From Camarhynchus parvulus (taxonomy: Eukaryota > Chordata > Aves > Passeriformes > Thraupidae), in assembly GCF_901933205.1 (NCBI RefSeq), contig NC_044601.1, positions 34,386,352-34,450,351 of the forward strand: a stretch of 64,000 nt of DNA. The letters are read 5' to 3'. Of this stretch, positions 25,746 through 37,100 are shown one piece after another (position 1 is the first letter of the stretch; the number at the start of each line of letters is the position of its first letter). The notes below the pieces were generated by a model that saw nothing but the letters and a program-made list of their open reading frames with translations, had not been told where the DNA came from and ran no database searches. A program made the position numbers and the translations under genes.

Positions 25746-26029
25746 TGTTGTCATCTTATTGCAAAGTTCCATACCTTCTTGGTGATTTCTCATGGGCAAA
25801 TCCTTACAGCACTAACTCCTTCTTCTTCTTCACAGTACAACCAACAAACTCCAGCTCTCTCCTCAACCAGCTAACCCACTCTTTTGTGGCGCACTTCTTA
25901 TTGGACAAAGCTGTGGCCTATTAAGGGCAGGCCTGTTCCTAATCTTTGGTAATTAGTACAGCTGCAACCCCTCAGGTGCGAGATTACCTTCTGCACTATC
26001 TTTATTTTCTTACATTCTATCCCTCCACA
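25746..26029 (-). repeat. 3' LTR of the deleted ERVK provirus
   Basis: 284 bases; in sense TGTGGAGGGATAGAATGTAA to the end ATGACAACA. TG...CA ends are intact. It contains GGAACAGGCCTGCCCTTAAT and the AGAAATCACCAAGAAGGTAT block, both shared with the right LTR. Compared with that copy it carries an extra (CTT)n stretch. Confidence 0.92.
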
Positions 26030-26048
26030 ATTCCCCCTTTTCTTTTAA
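26030..26048 (-). promoter_or_regulatory. Polypurine tract next to the 3' LTR
   Basis: In sense the bases before the 3' LTR read TTAAAAGAAAAGGGGGAAT. This is the purine run that primes plus-strand DNA synthesis in retroviruses, in the expected place and orientation, and it fixes the strand of the element. Confidence 0.85.
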
Positions 26049-26606
26049 TTACAAAGTTGCAACATCTCTGGAAAGATATGTTCAAGTAAACTGATATTAT
26101 AACATATTCACATATCTCACTTAGGACTAACAGTATACAAATGTTCAGGCAACAAATCACAGCAAGAACATACGTTTCTAAATTCTGATTTAGTTTTGCT
26201 TTTCACAGTCTAGAACATCAACCTAAAGCTTTTCAATAAACTAACATTGTGCTTACCATCTTTTGCAGGGCCCTTTGCAAAAGATAATAAGCCCAGTACA
26301 AACACCTTTTGTGTAATTTCTGTTTAACTTTGGAATGTGTCTGCACACTGACCTTGATTCATTACTCAAACTTACATTACATATTATCAGAAACTCTTAT
26401 ACTTACACTTCTAGAATATTGACAATATCAATAGCTGTATAACTTTATAAGGCAACTCACAAGAACAAGTTAAAGGCAACATATATAGGACAGTAACAAA
26501 TCAACAGTTACATAATTTTATCAATAGCTATAGAACTTGAACAACATTGTTCCAGTATCTGTCGAGTGTACTTATGCTTATGGAATATAAACTTTCACAC
26601 TTATGC

Positions 26607-26792
26607 CTAATTAAAGATTAATAGTTGCAATTCACAAACAAAATGCACATGATTCATCAGCAAACAATACACCATGCTGAATGATAGAGCTACTCTGTCT
26701 TCAGCTCCCACCGGTGCTTTAATAATTCCCTCCTTCCTTTTACAGTTTTTTGTTGTACTAGTTGGTTCTTCACTTGATATGTTATTTCCCAT
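26607..26792 (-). pseudogene. Gag amino-terminal remnant of an ERVK-type retrovirus
   Basis: The frame beginning at the ATG complementary to 26790-26792 starts MGNNISSE, a Met-Gly with Ser at position 6, the pattern of N-terminal myristoylation of retroviral matrix domains. It sits about 620 bases downstream of the 5' LTR, where gag normally starts. After about 61 codons a stop is reached and no capsid, nucleocapsid or polymerase sequence follows, so gag is truncated by deletion. An upstream in-frame ATG (26828) exists, but the MGNN start is preferred because of the motif. The gag assignment rests on position and N-terminal motif only. Confidence 0.6.
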
Positions 26793-27414
26793 TGTGCCCC
26801 AGCAGCCCACCTGTGCTCCAGGTGTCAAAATCTGTCATGTCTGGACCAGGCAGCATCCCCTGCTGCTCTTAATGCTACGCTGGGCTCCATCTCTGGCTGC
26901 ACCTTGGCCTACAGCACAATCCCGAATCACATCGGGTTACTGCGGAGATGGCCACTATACAATTTTAGAACGCTTCTCTTACGTATTGTCTGCTCACGTA
27001 GCAGTGACTTTCCCATTGTGTCCTGCTGCACACGCTGCCATTCAGGGGGAACCCAGCACCATCCTGGCTCCCCTCTGGTCTGTGGCCATACCTTGGCAGG
27101 GGGCACGGGCCTTGCTCCAATGCACTAAATAAGCAAAGTGCGTAGCATCTGCTCCTCATATCCAGCACTCTTCTTCTTCGGGGGGAGGGGTATCTCATAC
27201 ATTGTCCTGACTTTTAGGCTCCCAGGTCTGCCCAGCTATAGCTCATCTGGATTTTTAGGCTCTCAGGCTCTTGGTGCATCTGACTCCACCATGTTATTTC
27301 TCTTAGGTCTGCAGTCATCTTCCTGAATCACCTTGGGATCACATTGCTTAATATTTAAGTCCTTTTTCCCAAACCACTGCAGGATCATGTCAGAATCACA
27401 TCAGGGTCATCAGC
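26793..27414 (-). other. Leader region of the deleted ERVK provirus
   Basis: The sequence between the 5' LTR and the gag-start ATG. In sense it begins GCTGATGACCCTGATGTGAT directly after the LTR, where the tRNA primer-binding site should be, but I cannot match it to a known tRNA 3' end. It is richer in GC than the flanks. Open frames here on both strands, including a 152-codon plus-strand frame at 26674-27132 antisense to the element, lack recognisable domains. Confidence 0.65.
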
Positions 27415-27693
27415 TGTTGTCATCTTACTGCAAAAGTTCCATACCTTCTTGGTGATTTCTCATGGGCAGATCCTCAGAGCACTGACTTCTTCACAGCACA
27501 GCCAACAAACTCCAGCTCTCCCCTCACCCAGCTAACCCACTCTTTTGTAATACTCTTCTTCTTATTGGACACAACTATGACCTGTTAAGGGCAGGCCTGT
27601 TCCTAATCTTTGGTGATTGGTATAGCTGTAACTCCTCAGCTGTGAGATTATCTTCTGCACTATCTCTATTTTCTTACATTCTATCCCTCCACA
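27415..27693 (-). repeat. 5' LTR of the deleted ERVK provirus
   Basis: 279 bases, alignable end to end with the left LTR. TG...CA termini are present and the outer end abuts the TAGAGC duplication at 27694-27699. Confidence 0.92.
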
Positions 27694-29753
27694 TAGAGCT
27701 ACCTATTTCAACATCAGTTTTACATCTAATTTTAGCTTTATTTCCCATGTATCAATTTTTTTAAGTCCTTACTAATATGCAAAATAGCTTGATGGAGGGA
27801 TTTTTTTTGTTGTTTAATTTTAGTAAAGCAACTAATAAAATAAAAAGTGAGATTGTACTGCTGCAGGTCTTTTATATTTGACATCCTTTGTTTCATTTGT
27901 ACACTTATTTAATTTGGAAAAAAAAAAGGAATATATTGTATAATCCATTTGTTATGTGATTGAGCAACAGGCAACCCGTACATAAATTGCTTTCTTTGTA
28001 TTGATCAGAAGTGTCTCAGAAACAATAAAAATAATACACTATTAAACTGATGTTGTAAATTGCAGACACAGCACCACCAAAGAGGACCTAAGGAAAATTA
28101 GGAGGGAGAATGATGGCTTTTAACTTTGTTAGCCTGCTATTAAACTTTTGCATATTCGGAAATCTTTCTTCTTGAAAATTGCTAGTCTTTTCTAAGGAAA
28201 TCTAAGTGCTCCATGAATCTTCAATAGTGAATAGAGGATTTTTGGCTATAAAACATGTTTGGGGTCAATTAAATGACTTCTCATTATTTCTGCAAAAGAA
28301 AGGAATAAACTGAATCCTCAAGGCAAGAGTGGACAGGTTTTGTAATGTCTTTAAATGACTTTAGTTAGTAGTACTGAAGACTACTTTAATAAAACAATGA
28401 GAAAAGACAATTTTTCATATTTATATAATTCACTTAGAGCACTGCCTTGTAGGTCAATGAGCTATGAGGAAAGGCAAGAGTAGGAATTTGCATTTTTTCA
28501 TTCTTTATTCTCCTTTTCTTTTTACTGTGCTAAAAAGTACCAGTGCAAAAGACAATTGAAAAAAACAAAACAAAATGAAACAATAATTCAAGACTTAAGC
28601 TGTGAAGGAACCTGCATCCTCTCCAAACAAACTTACTGTATAATATTGCACACTGCATCTTGACAGCTAGCTCGAAGAGAAAGTGTTTTTTAAGTAGAAG
28701 TTAAACTTAAAGCATGTGTTTTGAATGTCTTGGTCACCAAGCAAATACTTCAATACTGGTGGGGGAAACTCTGACCTCTGAATCTTCTGCTCAATGGAAC
28801 TATCGGAGCAGCTATTGCTTTGCACTCCCGAAAATGAGATTTTGTTAATTTTTATTCTGAATAATAAAGAAACTGAGAAACATGTTGAAGCACAATTGGA
28901 TACAGTAGGAATTTTCACCATTCTTTAAGCCTTCCTACTCTTCAGATAAGGTGTTGGAGACTTCTGTACGTTTGTGAAAGTGCAGAAAAAAAAAGAAAAA
29001 AAAGTTGTTGGGATGCTATAATCTCTGAGTTTTCAAAACTGGCTTCTACAAAGATATTTAGTAAACATACCGGTTGCTTAAACAATTCTGGAAAAATTCT
29101 ATATCCGTTAGACTTGCTACTCCTGAGATTTTACTGTAAAGCTCTAAATTATTATATTGGTATACCATTTTCCTTGTAATCTGGCAGAAGGTACTAGAAA
29201 TTTTTGTTAGTTCTCAAAGATTGTGGTATGCATTTAAAATGCTCTTCAGCATTGCTTCCGGAATCTAATTGATTCCTTTGCTCTCTTGTGATTGCTTCCT
29301 TTTTTTAAATTTTTACTCTCTTCATGGAACTGCCCCGATGACCTACTTTATCTATTGTTCTGATTGAATTCTTCCATAAACCCTTTTGCTTTGATCTAAT
29401 GTATCTCTCAGGATCAACAGAGTCCTGAAGAGCAATTCAGAGTCACTACCGATAATGACACATTTTAGTATAGAACCGAATTTTGAAGAACCTCTTTTCC
29501 TTTCAAAAGACTCTGCAGACTAAGGAAGTGACACTCAATATCACACTGTTGGGTCACGACAAGAGCAGGAGAGATGATAGCAAAGCACACACTCTATACA
29601 TTCACTAATGTAGGTGAGGCCAGACTCTAGAAAATTTGACTGTGTACTCAAGTCAAGCATGGGGCATTACAAACTTTGCTTAATGTAACCAACTATGATA
29701 ATTCTCACCTTAAAAAATATTAAAGATGTTTAATATGTACCATACACACTTAA

Positions 29754-29803
29754 CTATTTTATATATAATATATATATACTATTTTATATATAATACACTT
29801 TGT
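29754..29803. repeat. AT-rich 25-bp-period duplication
   Basis: CTATTTTATATATAATA occurs at 29754-29770 and again at 29779-29795, a 25-base period separated by a TA-rich spacer. Confidence 0.85.
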
Positions 29804-32354
29804 ACTGCAGACTCCAAATGCTTTAATTCTCTCTGCTCCTGAAATAAATTTCTTATTATTCCTTTTCAAGGTATTAGAAGTTTCAGATACATTGACAGTT
29901 ATGTCGGTTTTCACACGTAAATACAAAGTCTTCTGATTCTTCCTACATTTCCTAGATTTAACAGGAGATGAAAAATCTATACTTGCTTCATGTTTTAAAT
30001 AGTGTATAAAACTGAAGGGAATAAAAGAAAAGATTTTATGATGACTTCAGACTTGTATTGAATATGATATACTAATGCTAAACCTATACAAGTAGAAATT
30101 TTAGCAAATAGTTGTCTTCTGCATGATGTGCTAACATTATGGAATTTTGTTTCTATTATAGCACAGATTTTTATTAAATATTTTTTTATTTTTTTAAATT
30201 ACTTTTTATTTTAAACTGACAGATGAATGATTCTCTATTATAGCTGTATACCAAAGAAATGGACACTTTAAAACTTGAAAATTTTCAGTTGTTTCAAAAC
30301 ATAAAATATTTTTTTAGGTTCATGCATGTGCATTTGTGTGAATATTTGAGCTAAAAATGGAATATAAATGCAAGATTAAGCAATATAAAACTTTGCAGCA
30401 TCTTGTTAAATATGTAACAGAGGCGGAAGATCTATCTGATGCCTCTTCAGTGAACACAAACCAGCAGTGGAACCAGTAAATATGAAAGCACTAAGTCAAC
30501 AGAAGTAGCAAGTGAAATCATCTTCTATAAATCCAGTTCTGTGCAACAGTATATGGATGCTTCAAAAACAAGAAATACTTATAAAAAACATATGGAAAGA
30601 ATGTTAGGCCAATTAGGTAAATGCAGAAGATTTTAAGGCAAACTTTTAAATTTGCAGAATTTGTTGTCATGCTAGCAAATCAGAAACTTAGCAAAAACAT
30701 TATTTCTAATTATAAACACATGGAGAACAAAATTGGAGTGTGGAAATCCATCAAAACACAGATTTTGTAATGAATAAATGTTAGTAATGGAAATTAAAAG
30801 TTCTTTTACTCATCAGACCTATCCTATTCTGGGACAACCTTCATGTAGAAAAATTAGAGGCAAAACACAGTTCTACTTTAAAGTCAGAAAATCTTTGCTT
30901 TATGAACATGTAGGATGCAGGAGAGTTCATTCAGCTTGATGTTCGGGGAAGTCCTTTAATCTGCTTAACTTTAGCAGCATTCTGTTTCACCATGGGCTGA
31001 TAGCATGGGTTCAAATCACTATTTGATTTGGGATATTAAGAAATGGAGTGAGCCCTGATCTTGTGTATACAGTAGTGCTCTGCTCTGTGATATTGTCAAA
31101 GCAGCACTACTAGGAAAGGTTAATGCAAAAGTACGTTATAATGATGATACCACTGCACAAAAATCATATAATTCCATGACGATTTGCCTCTCTTATCTGG
31201 ATTACCATTCACAACAGGCAGGATTTTAACACTTGTCAAAAGGAGAACAGTCCATCTGAAGATATGAGAAATGTGCTATGAGAAATAAATACATCTACTC
31301 TTGCATTTTAAATTATTAATATAAAAAGCCACACAAGTAAAAACTTTAAAATTAATTAATTATAAGATATGAGTATTTTGTGAGAAGATGGGTTAAAACA
31401 CATTAAAAGCTGAGGGCTGAAAGCATTTGCCCTGTCCTCAAGGGAAAGGAAGCTTTTCAGCTTGTCATATGGTATGACCTCTGGTACATTCAAGCCACTA
31501 AAGTCATCCATGGGCAGATATATGGACAGACACCATACTTTGTTTTAAGTTTCTCAGGAAAAGAGATAAATAAATAAGAAATCAGCAAAACCATATAAAA
31601 CGACTGGCTTACATTGTTCTCTTTCCTTCCTCAATCAAAGGAGTAATATATATCTAAAATGATTAATCATTCACGTAAGTTTCAGGATAATTTTATCAGA
31701 AGAGTTCCTTGAAAATATGTGCTTTTGTGAGCATACATCTCTTTTGGGGCAGCTAACCAACAAATCAAAACAAAAGCATAAATAACTAGTCCAACGATTT
31801 CAGACAATGCCTTGAGGAAAATGCTGATTCTAGCTGAAATTTTCAGGGGAGCTGTTTTGAGTCTGACAAGTCTGAAGTCCTCTGTTGTAAGACAGATATC
31901 TAGTTTGCAGAAAACACGTAATAAAGATCTGTTAAGTACTATCTGAAGTACGATCATCAAGGTTGTGCAGATGTTTCAAGAGCACGTCTCTCCTCCCACT
32001 GCTGTCTCTTCTCATAAAGCTGCAACTGGAGTAAGACAGTGTACTCTTTCTGTAGAAAAGAAATTAAATACCTTTCTAGGTCAGCAGAAAAGATTTTTCA
32101 GTACTTTTTTTCTCTTTTTATGTCTTTTAGGAAGAAACTTTTACTTACAGGCCTAGACAGGGTATGTATTAAGAATAAATAAAAGCAGTACAACAATTAA
32201 CAAGGAAACAAATATAAACAAATATGATCTTTATGTAGAAGCTCATGCGCAGATAATGTGCATTTTGGGAATAGAGTCTGCTGTTACTTTCCTATGCTAT
32301 GCATTTTTTTCTCAGCTGAGAAAAAAATATAGGATATAGGATATCTATATAGGA

Positions 32355-32406
32355 TATAGGAAAGCTACATACCATAGGAATATAGGAAAGCTACATACCA
32401 TAGCTA
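32355..32406. repeat. 26-bp tandem duplication
   Basis: The unit ATAGGAAAGCTACATACCAT recurs with a 26-base period, with a run of degenerate AGGATAT repeats just upstream (about 32327-32358). Confidence 0.9.
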
Positions 32407-33480
32407 TATATATCAACCCATGTCTTATGTTTGTATGGATACATCCTACCATATACTTTCATGGTTTTTACCTCTTTTATTTGACAAGAAAGTAACAAAA
32501 ACTCTTGCTTGTGAAATGCATGCAACTTTGCCTCCCCTACCTGTGCCCCATTTCACTGGGGACAAATCTACGAGTATTGTAACTCCATTTCACAATTAAT
32601 CAATGACGCTGTAAAAGAAACATTCTCTAGAAATGGTAGCTTTCAGTACAGAATAGTTTCAATGTACTTCTTAATATTCTGTGTTTGAGGGCCTGGCAAA
32701 GTTAGCTAAAGACCTTGGGCACCGTTAAAAGGACTCTTGGTGTGGAATATCTTTTCTAGTAAGACACTTGTATTTCTAAGGTAATGAGCTCTGTTGAGGG
32801 TAATTTAGATTATAGAATGCTTTAGATTATAACATTATTGTTTCTAATTAGGTATGCCGTAAAAAGGAGCATGAGTTTTTGAGTTGCTGAATATTTACTG
32901 ACTATTAATTACCTGCTAAATAAAATATGTAATTTTAAAAGATTAAGAAAAAAATCCAATAATGTTTATTGTATATATTATGTACATAAGGGAGTACAAT
33001 TTGGTTGCCTAATGAAAACAGTTCCATGAATTTCAGTAACTCTGCTTCAGCACTTCAAAACACACCCATAACACCCTACCCTGAATCTGGCAAATGGGAG
33101 ACAGATGAAAGACTGCTGAGCAAGCTGAGGGCTCAAAATTCCACTCAGAACAATTGTGAAATTTCAGCAGAAAGTGTTCTAACATTTCCCTTTTTGTATA
33201 TGATGAGAGGAGAAGGCAGTATCAGATGGACTAGCTCCTCTGCTGATGTAAATTAGCCCATCTAAACTGATGATCTAGAGATACAGAAATTTATGCCAGC
33301 TACAGAGATGTTGTAATGCATATATATGAAATATATGTAGGCCGGTTCCATGGGTTAGCTTTTTTTCTGGTCTCTGGTGCAAATTTACCTTTTTGGTATA
33401 CTCCCTTCTAAATGTTTCTACTGAGACAATCTTTCCTTGTGTGTTTTTTTTTTTTTTTTTGCTGTATAACATTAGCTGAA

Positions 33481-33540
33481 CTTTTCAACCTATTCAAAAC
33501 AACCTTTTTCAACCTTTTCAACCTTTTCAACCTGTTCAAA
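33481..33540. repeat. 9-bp minisatellite
   Basis: Several copies of CTTTTCAAC and close variants (TATTCAAAA, CTGTTCAAA) lie head to tail. Confidence 0.85.
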
Positions 33541-33599
33541 ACAAAATAATAATAATTAAAAGAAGATAAATAATTAAGAATTGTGAACATTGAGAGAAG

Positions 33600-34190
33600 C
33601 CGTGAAGTTCTTAGAACTGGATTTCCAGGACAATTAAGTGGCACAGGACAATTAATGCCCCAGATTTGGTTGCAGTCTGGGGAAACCCTACCCTTACATA
33701 AAAAAGCTCTAAATAAGTAGCTGAATGAATTGTGCTGAACATCAGCACACATCTGTTGTGTGTATGACACCTCCACAGTTTGCCTATGCATGAGAACACC
33801 ACGTGTGTGGAAAGCCCAAGGTCTGTCCTGCCCAGGTTTCTCCTGCAAGATGCATCACCAGAGGCCGCCTGCAGCTGGCTGCTCAAGCAGAGGTGATTAC
33901 ATGGTGTGAGTCCTGTACCCAGATAATGTTTTAGCTGTAGCTAATTCAGAGTTCTTCACTGAGTTTATGAGGACTCACCATTTGCCCCTGAAGAAAAGGC
34001 AATATTTTGTGAGCTATGTGCCACACAGATTGCAGGTTGATCTTAGGACAGCACCCCCAGCCGGGTTGTCCAGCCCACGCCCATCCCTCTGGATCTGGGT
34101 GTCTGTCTTGGTGCAGAGGAGCCAGCCCTCAGAGCTCTGTGACAAGTATCTAGGAGGAATAGTCATTCCTCTCTCTTTGGCTTGAAAACT
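33600..34190. other. Less AT-rich block of unknown nature
   Basis: The block stands out from its surroundings by higher GC, with a peak around 34040-34140 (CAGCACCCCCAGCCGGGTTG and following). It includes a CACGTG E-box at 33801-33806 and longer than average open frames on both strands (146 and 91 codons minus, 72 codons plus), with no recognisable domains. It could be an unrecognised old LTR, part of a regulatory element or an exon of a noncoding transcript. I cannot decide. Confidence 0.3.
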
Positions 34191-37100
34191 AAGATGAAAG
34201 GCAACAAGTGAATTGCTGTAACAACAAGTCTGACTTAATTAAGGAAATCACAGATACTTTTTCTTCCAAAATTGGTGTTACTGAAATACACTGTGCATGT
34301 GTGTGCAAAGGCTGTCATGGGAAATAAGGTGAAGGCAGGGTCCAGGCAAGAGCAAAACAGTGACGATCAAATATTAATGGAGATCTGTTGTAATTTCCAG
34401 GAAAAAAGAATATGAAAAGACAGCTTACAGGAAGTAGACATTCTTTATGCGCAATAGAAATTACTTTAAATTAGTGAAATAAAACTTTCCCAGATGTCTG
34501 CAAGTGTTTTCGGCTGATTATGTTTCAAGCTAAAGTTAAGAAGTTAAAGTGATTCAGCAGAAATAATAGCAATCAGAAAGATTATAAGCATGAACACAGT
34601 AGTAGGAATGTGATCATTAAAGGACCATAGTTGTAGATGGAATATTGAGTCAACAAACCATAATCAAGCATATAGTGCAACAATAATGTCAGTGAGAGAT
34701 GCAGCAAAGAGATCACAGGTAAAATGGTTGCAAGGAAAATCTAAATGAAACAGTTTACTAGAAAATAAGGTTTTTAAAAAGGTGTGCTCGTTAAAAATTA
34801 GCACAAACATATCTACAAGAAAAACTATGATGTCCTATAGACAATGTGCACTACTGAGCAGGGATATCTCTGAATCTTCTAGTATTCTCTAAAATCAGCA
34901 GGAACCTTTGAACAGTCCTTTCAAAGTGAAAACAGGACATATTTTCCTGGTAGGAAGGGCAAAAACAGGAACCCAAGGATAAACATGGAGGAAGTTTTAG
35001 TGTTACTTACAAAGTACTTAAGAAATGAAAAACCAGAAATAGAAATGGTAGGCTTTCATAGTTCATGTCCTGGATTGGATGATAGCGCTAAAAATCAAAA
35101 AGAACCTTTCTTTGGACAGCATACACAATGGCCTGGACATCAAAAATTAAGATATTTTTATTGAAAAACAAACAGCAGTAATGAAAGAAACCAGGACACA
35201 AGCTCTGAAGCTCTGATAAAATATCACTCACACTACAGACAGTCAAAGAGTTTGTAATTGTCTCACGGTGCAGTTGGGATTAAATGGTTATTTGTGTTTG
35301 GTGCTGTCAGGTTTTATCCAGAAATTATCATCTGGTTCAGTATTTCTGAATTACAGTGATTTCTCATTTTCTAAATTAAGTTGGGTAGTTAGTTTGATTC
35401 TAGCTATTTAGTACTCTAAGTTTAAACAGAATAGTGACTGTGTGTTTATGAACTTCATTTTTCTTGCTGTTATCCTATTCAAAACTCTCAGTGTGTTTTT
35501 GGCATTCTGAAAACAACATGTGACATCTCCTATACTGAATTAGCGCTGCATGAAATCTTATTGAGAGTAACAAAGTCTCATCCCTTGTGACTTTTACTGA
35601 TCTCCTACAAGACCTTAAAATTCCAGGGTTCTAGAAACCAAACTGATCACAGGTTACTGCTATGATGCCAATGATTTAAGTGGATAGCCAAGACTGAGTA
35701 GTGGGAATAAATCCTGATTTTGCAAGGTTTTGTAAGGATCCTTTGTTCTCCCGGTTTTGCAAGTCCCTACCAATGTGACATTCATTACCCTGTTACAAAA
35801 GTGGTGATTTCTGTTTGATGTTGGAGCTGTAACAGTCTAGTCATGATTTTTCTTTTCTACACCTCTCTGGGGGGAAAAAAATATATAATCAAAAGACCAA
35901 AACAATCAATGGATTTGTATTGTCAAAGGGGAGCTGCTTAAGCTCATGGAGATCAGAGATTCTTTCTGGTGGTTGAGAAACAGAGATGGCTCTGAGTATT
36001 GACACAATTAGCAACATTGTGCGAGAATAAAGATTAGGGAGAAGAAAGTAATTCTGAGCATTTTGATAACTATCACACAGAAATAGACAGCAGAAAGAAA
36101 GCAGCAACTTCAACGTGCTTTTTACTTCATTTTAGTCTAGTTTCAGTTAAAGAGGAAAACTACAGCTGAGTAAATCTGATATAGATGTTCGCGAGCTCCA
36201 TTAAGAAAGAGTCCTGTGGTGATAGAGCATAGTTTTGAGAGAGGATAGTCTTAATTAACCAATTTGTTTTACAGAAAAGTAAAATCATGTTAGAAAGCGG
36301 GTCCTTTCTTTCATAGAGCTTGACCTGTGGTTTTTAAGCTTTTCTTCTTTATTCCATGTGCCTCCCAGGAACCATAGTTTCCTATAATGGCCCTGTGATG
36401 CTCTCTTTTCTTGTGTGTGAAATACTGCAGAAAGCAAAGTGTCAGTACTTTGAGGACAATGGAAAAATGGAGACAGATCTGGCATCACTGAAAGACAGAA
36501 AGATTTAATGTGCGACCACCTGCAAAGGGACTAACTACTAACTACAAACAACTGACTGAAAATCAAAATAAAGGAACACACTTTTATGTTGCAAGAAGGA
36601 TTTCAATGGCTGCAGTGAAAATTCAGGAAAATAATTTCTCACATATATTGTAGACCGGTGGGTGTGCAAAAACTCTCTCTGGAAAAGTAGATTATAAAGC
36701 CTAACTTTCTTTAAACTTTTTTAACTTTCTATGATGAAAAGGAAAAATAAAAACACTATGCAGAGGAATAAAGATGAGGAAGGAAAAGTATAAGTGGGAG
36801 AAAATACTACAAGAATTTCTGACCTGTCTCACCCACTCATTACTGATTAACGAACCAATAAAAAGATCCCCTTGTATTCTCACTTGAAAGCAGGTATTTC
36901 ACTAACTAGGAATGAAAAAAATAAAAGGAGAAGATTAAAAGAAAAACAGCATAGTGAAAAATGGCAAACTATAATTAGCTAGAAGTTTGCAACATATTTT
37001 TTGGTCCTGGTTCCTGTGTTTTAACACGCTCCCCTGAAAAAGAAGGAAGTCTTAGCCAGGGTTGCACAGCTTGCACAGCTACATGCTTTTACTTTACTGA

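Larger units (their letters stand above)
25740..27699 (-). mobile_element. Internally deleted ERVK-type provirus with two LTRs
   Basis: Two similar LTRs (25746-26029 and 27415-27693) in the same orientation enclose 1385 bases. The whole is flanked by a perfect 6-bp duplication, TAGAGC, at 25740-25745 and 27694-27699, the length typical of class II (ERVK) insertions. Retroviral sense is minus. In sense order the element has the 5' LTR (right), a leader of about 620 bases, a short gag-start remnant (26792 to 26607), about 560 bases without coding character, a polypurine tract, and the 3' LTR (left). No protease, polymerase or envelope sequence remains. It is either an internally deleted provirus or a non-autonomous family member copied by a relative. 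The two LTRs differ at very roughly one base in ten by eye plus a few indels, so the insertion is old. Confidence 0.9.

Noticed and set aside
26674..27132. 152-codon plus-strand open frame
   Set aside because: It is antisense to the leader and gag-start region of the ERVK provirus and has no recognisable domain.
31682..31960. 92-codon minus-strand frame with a membrane-like segment
   Set aside because: Length and composition are within what AT-rich DNA gives by chance, and no family is recognised.
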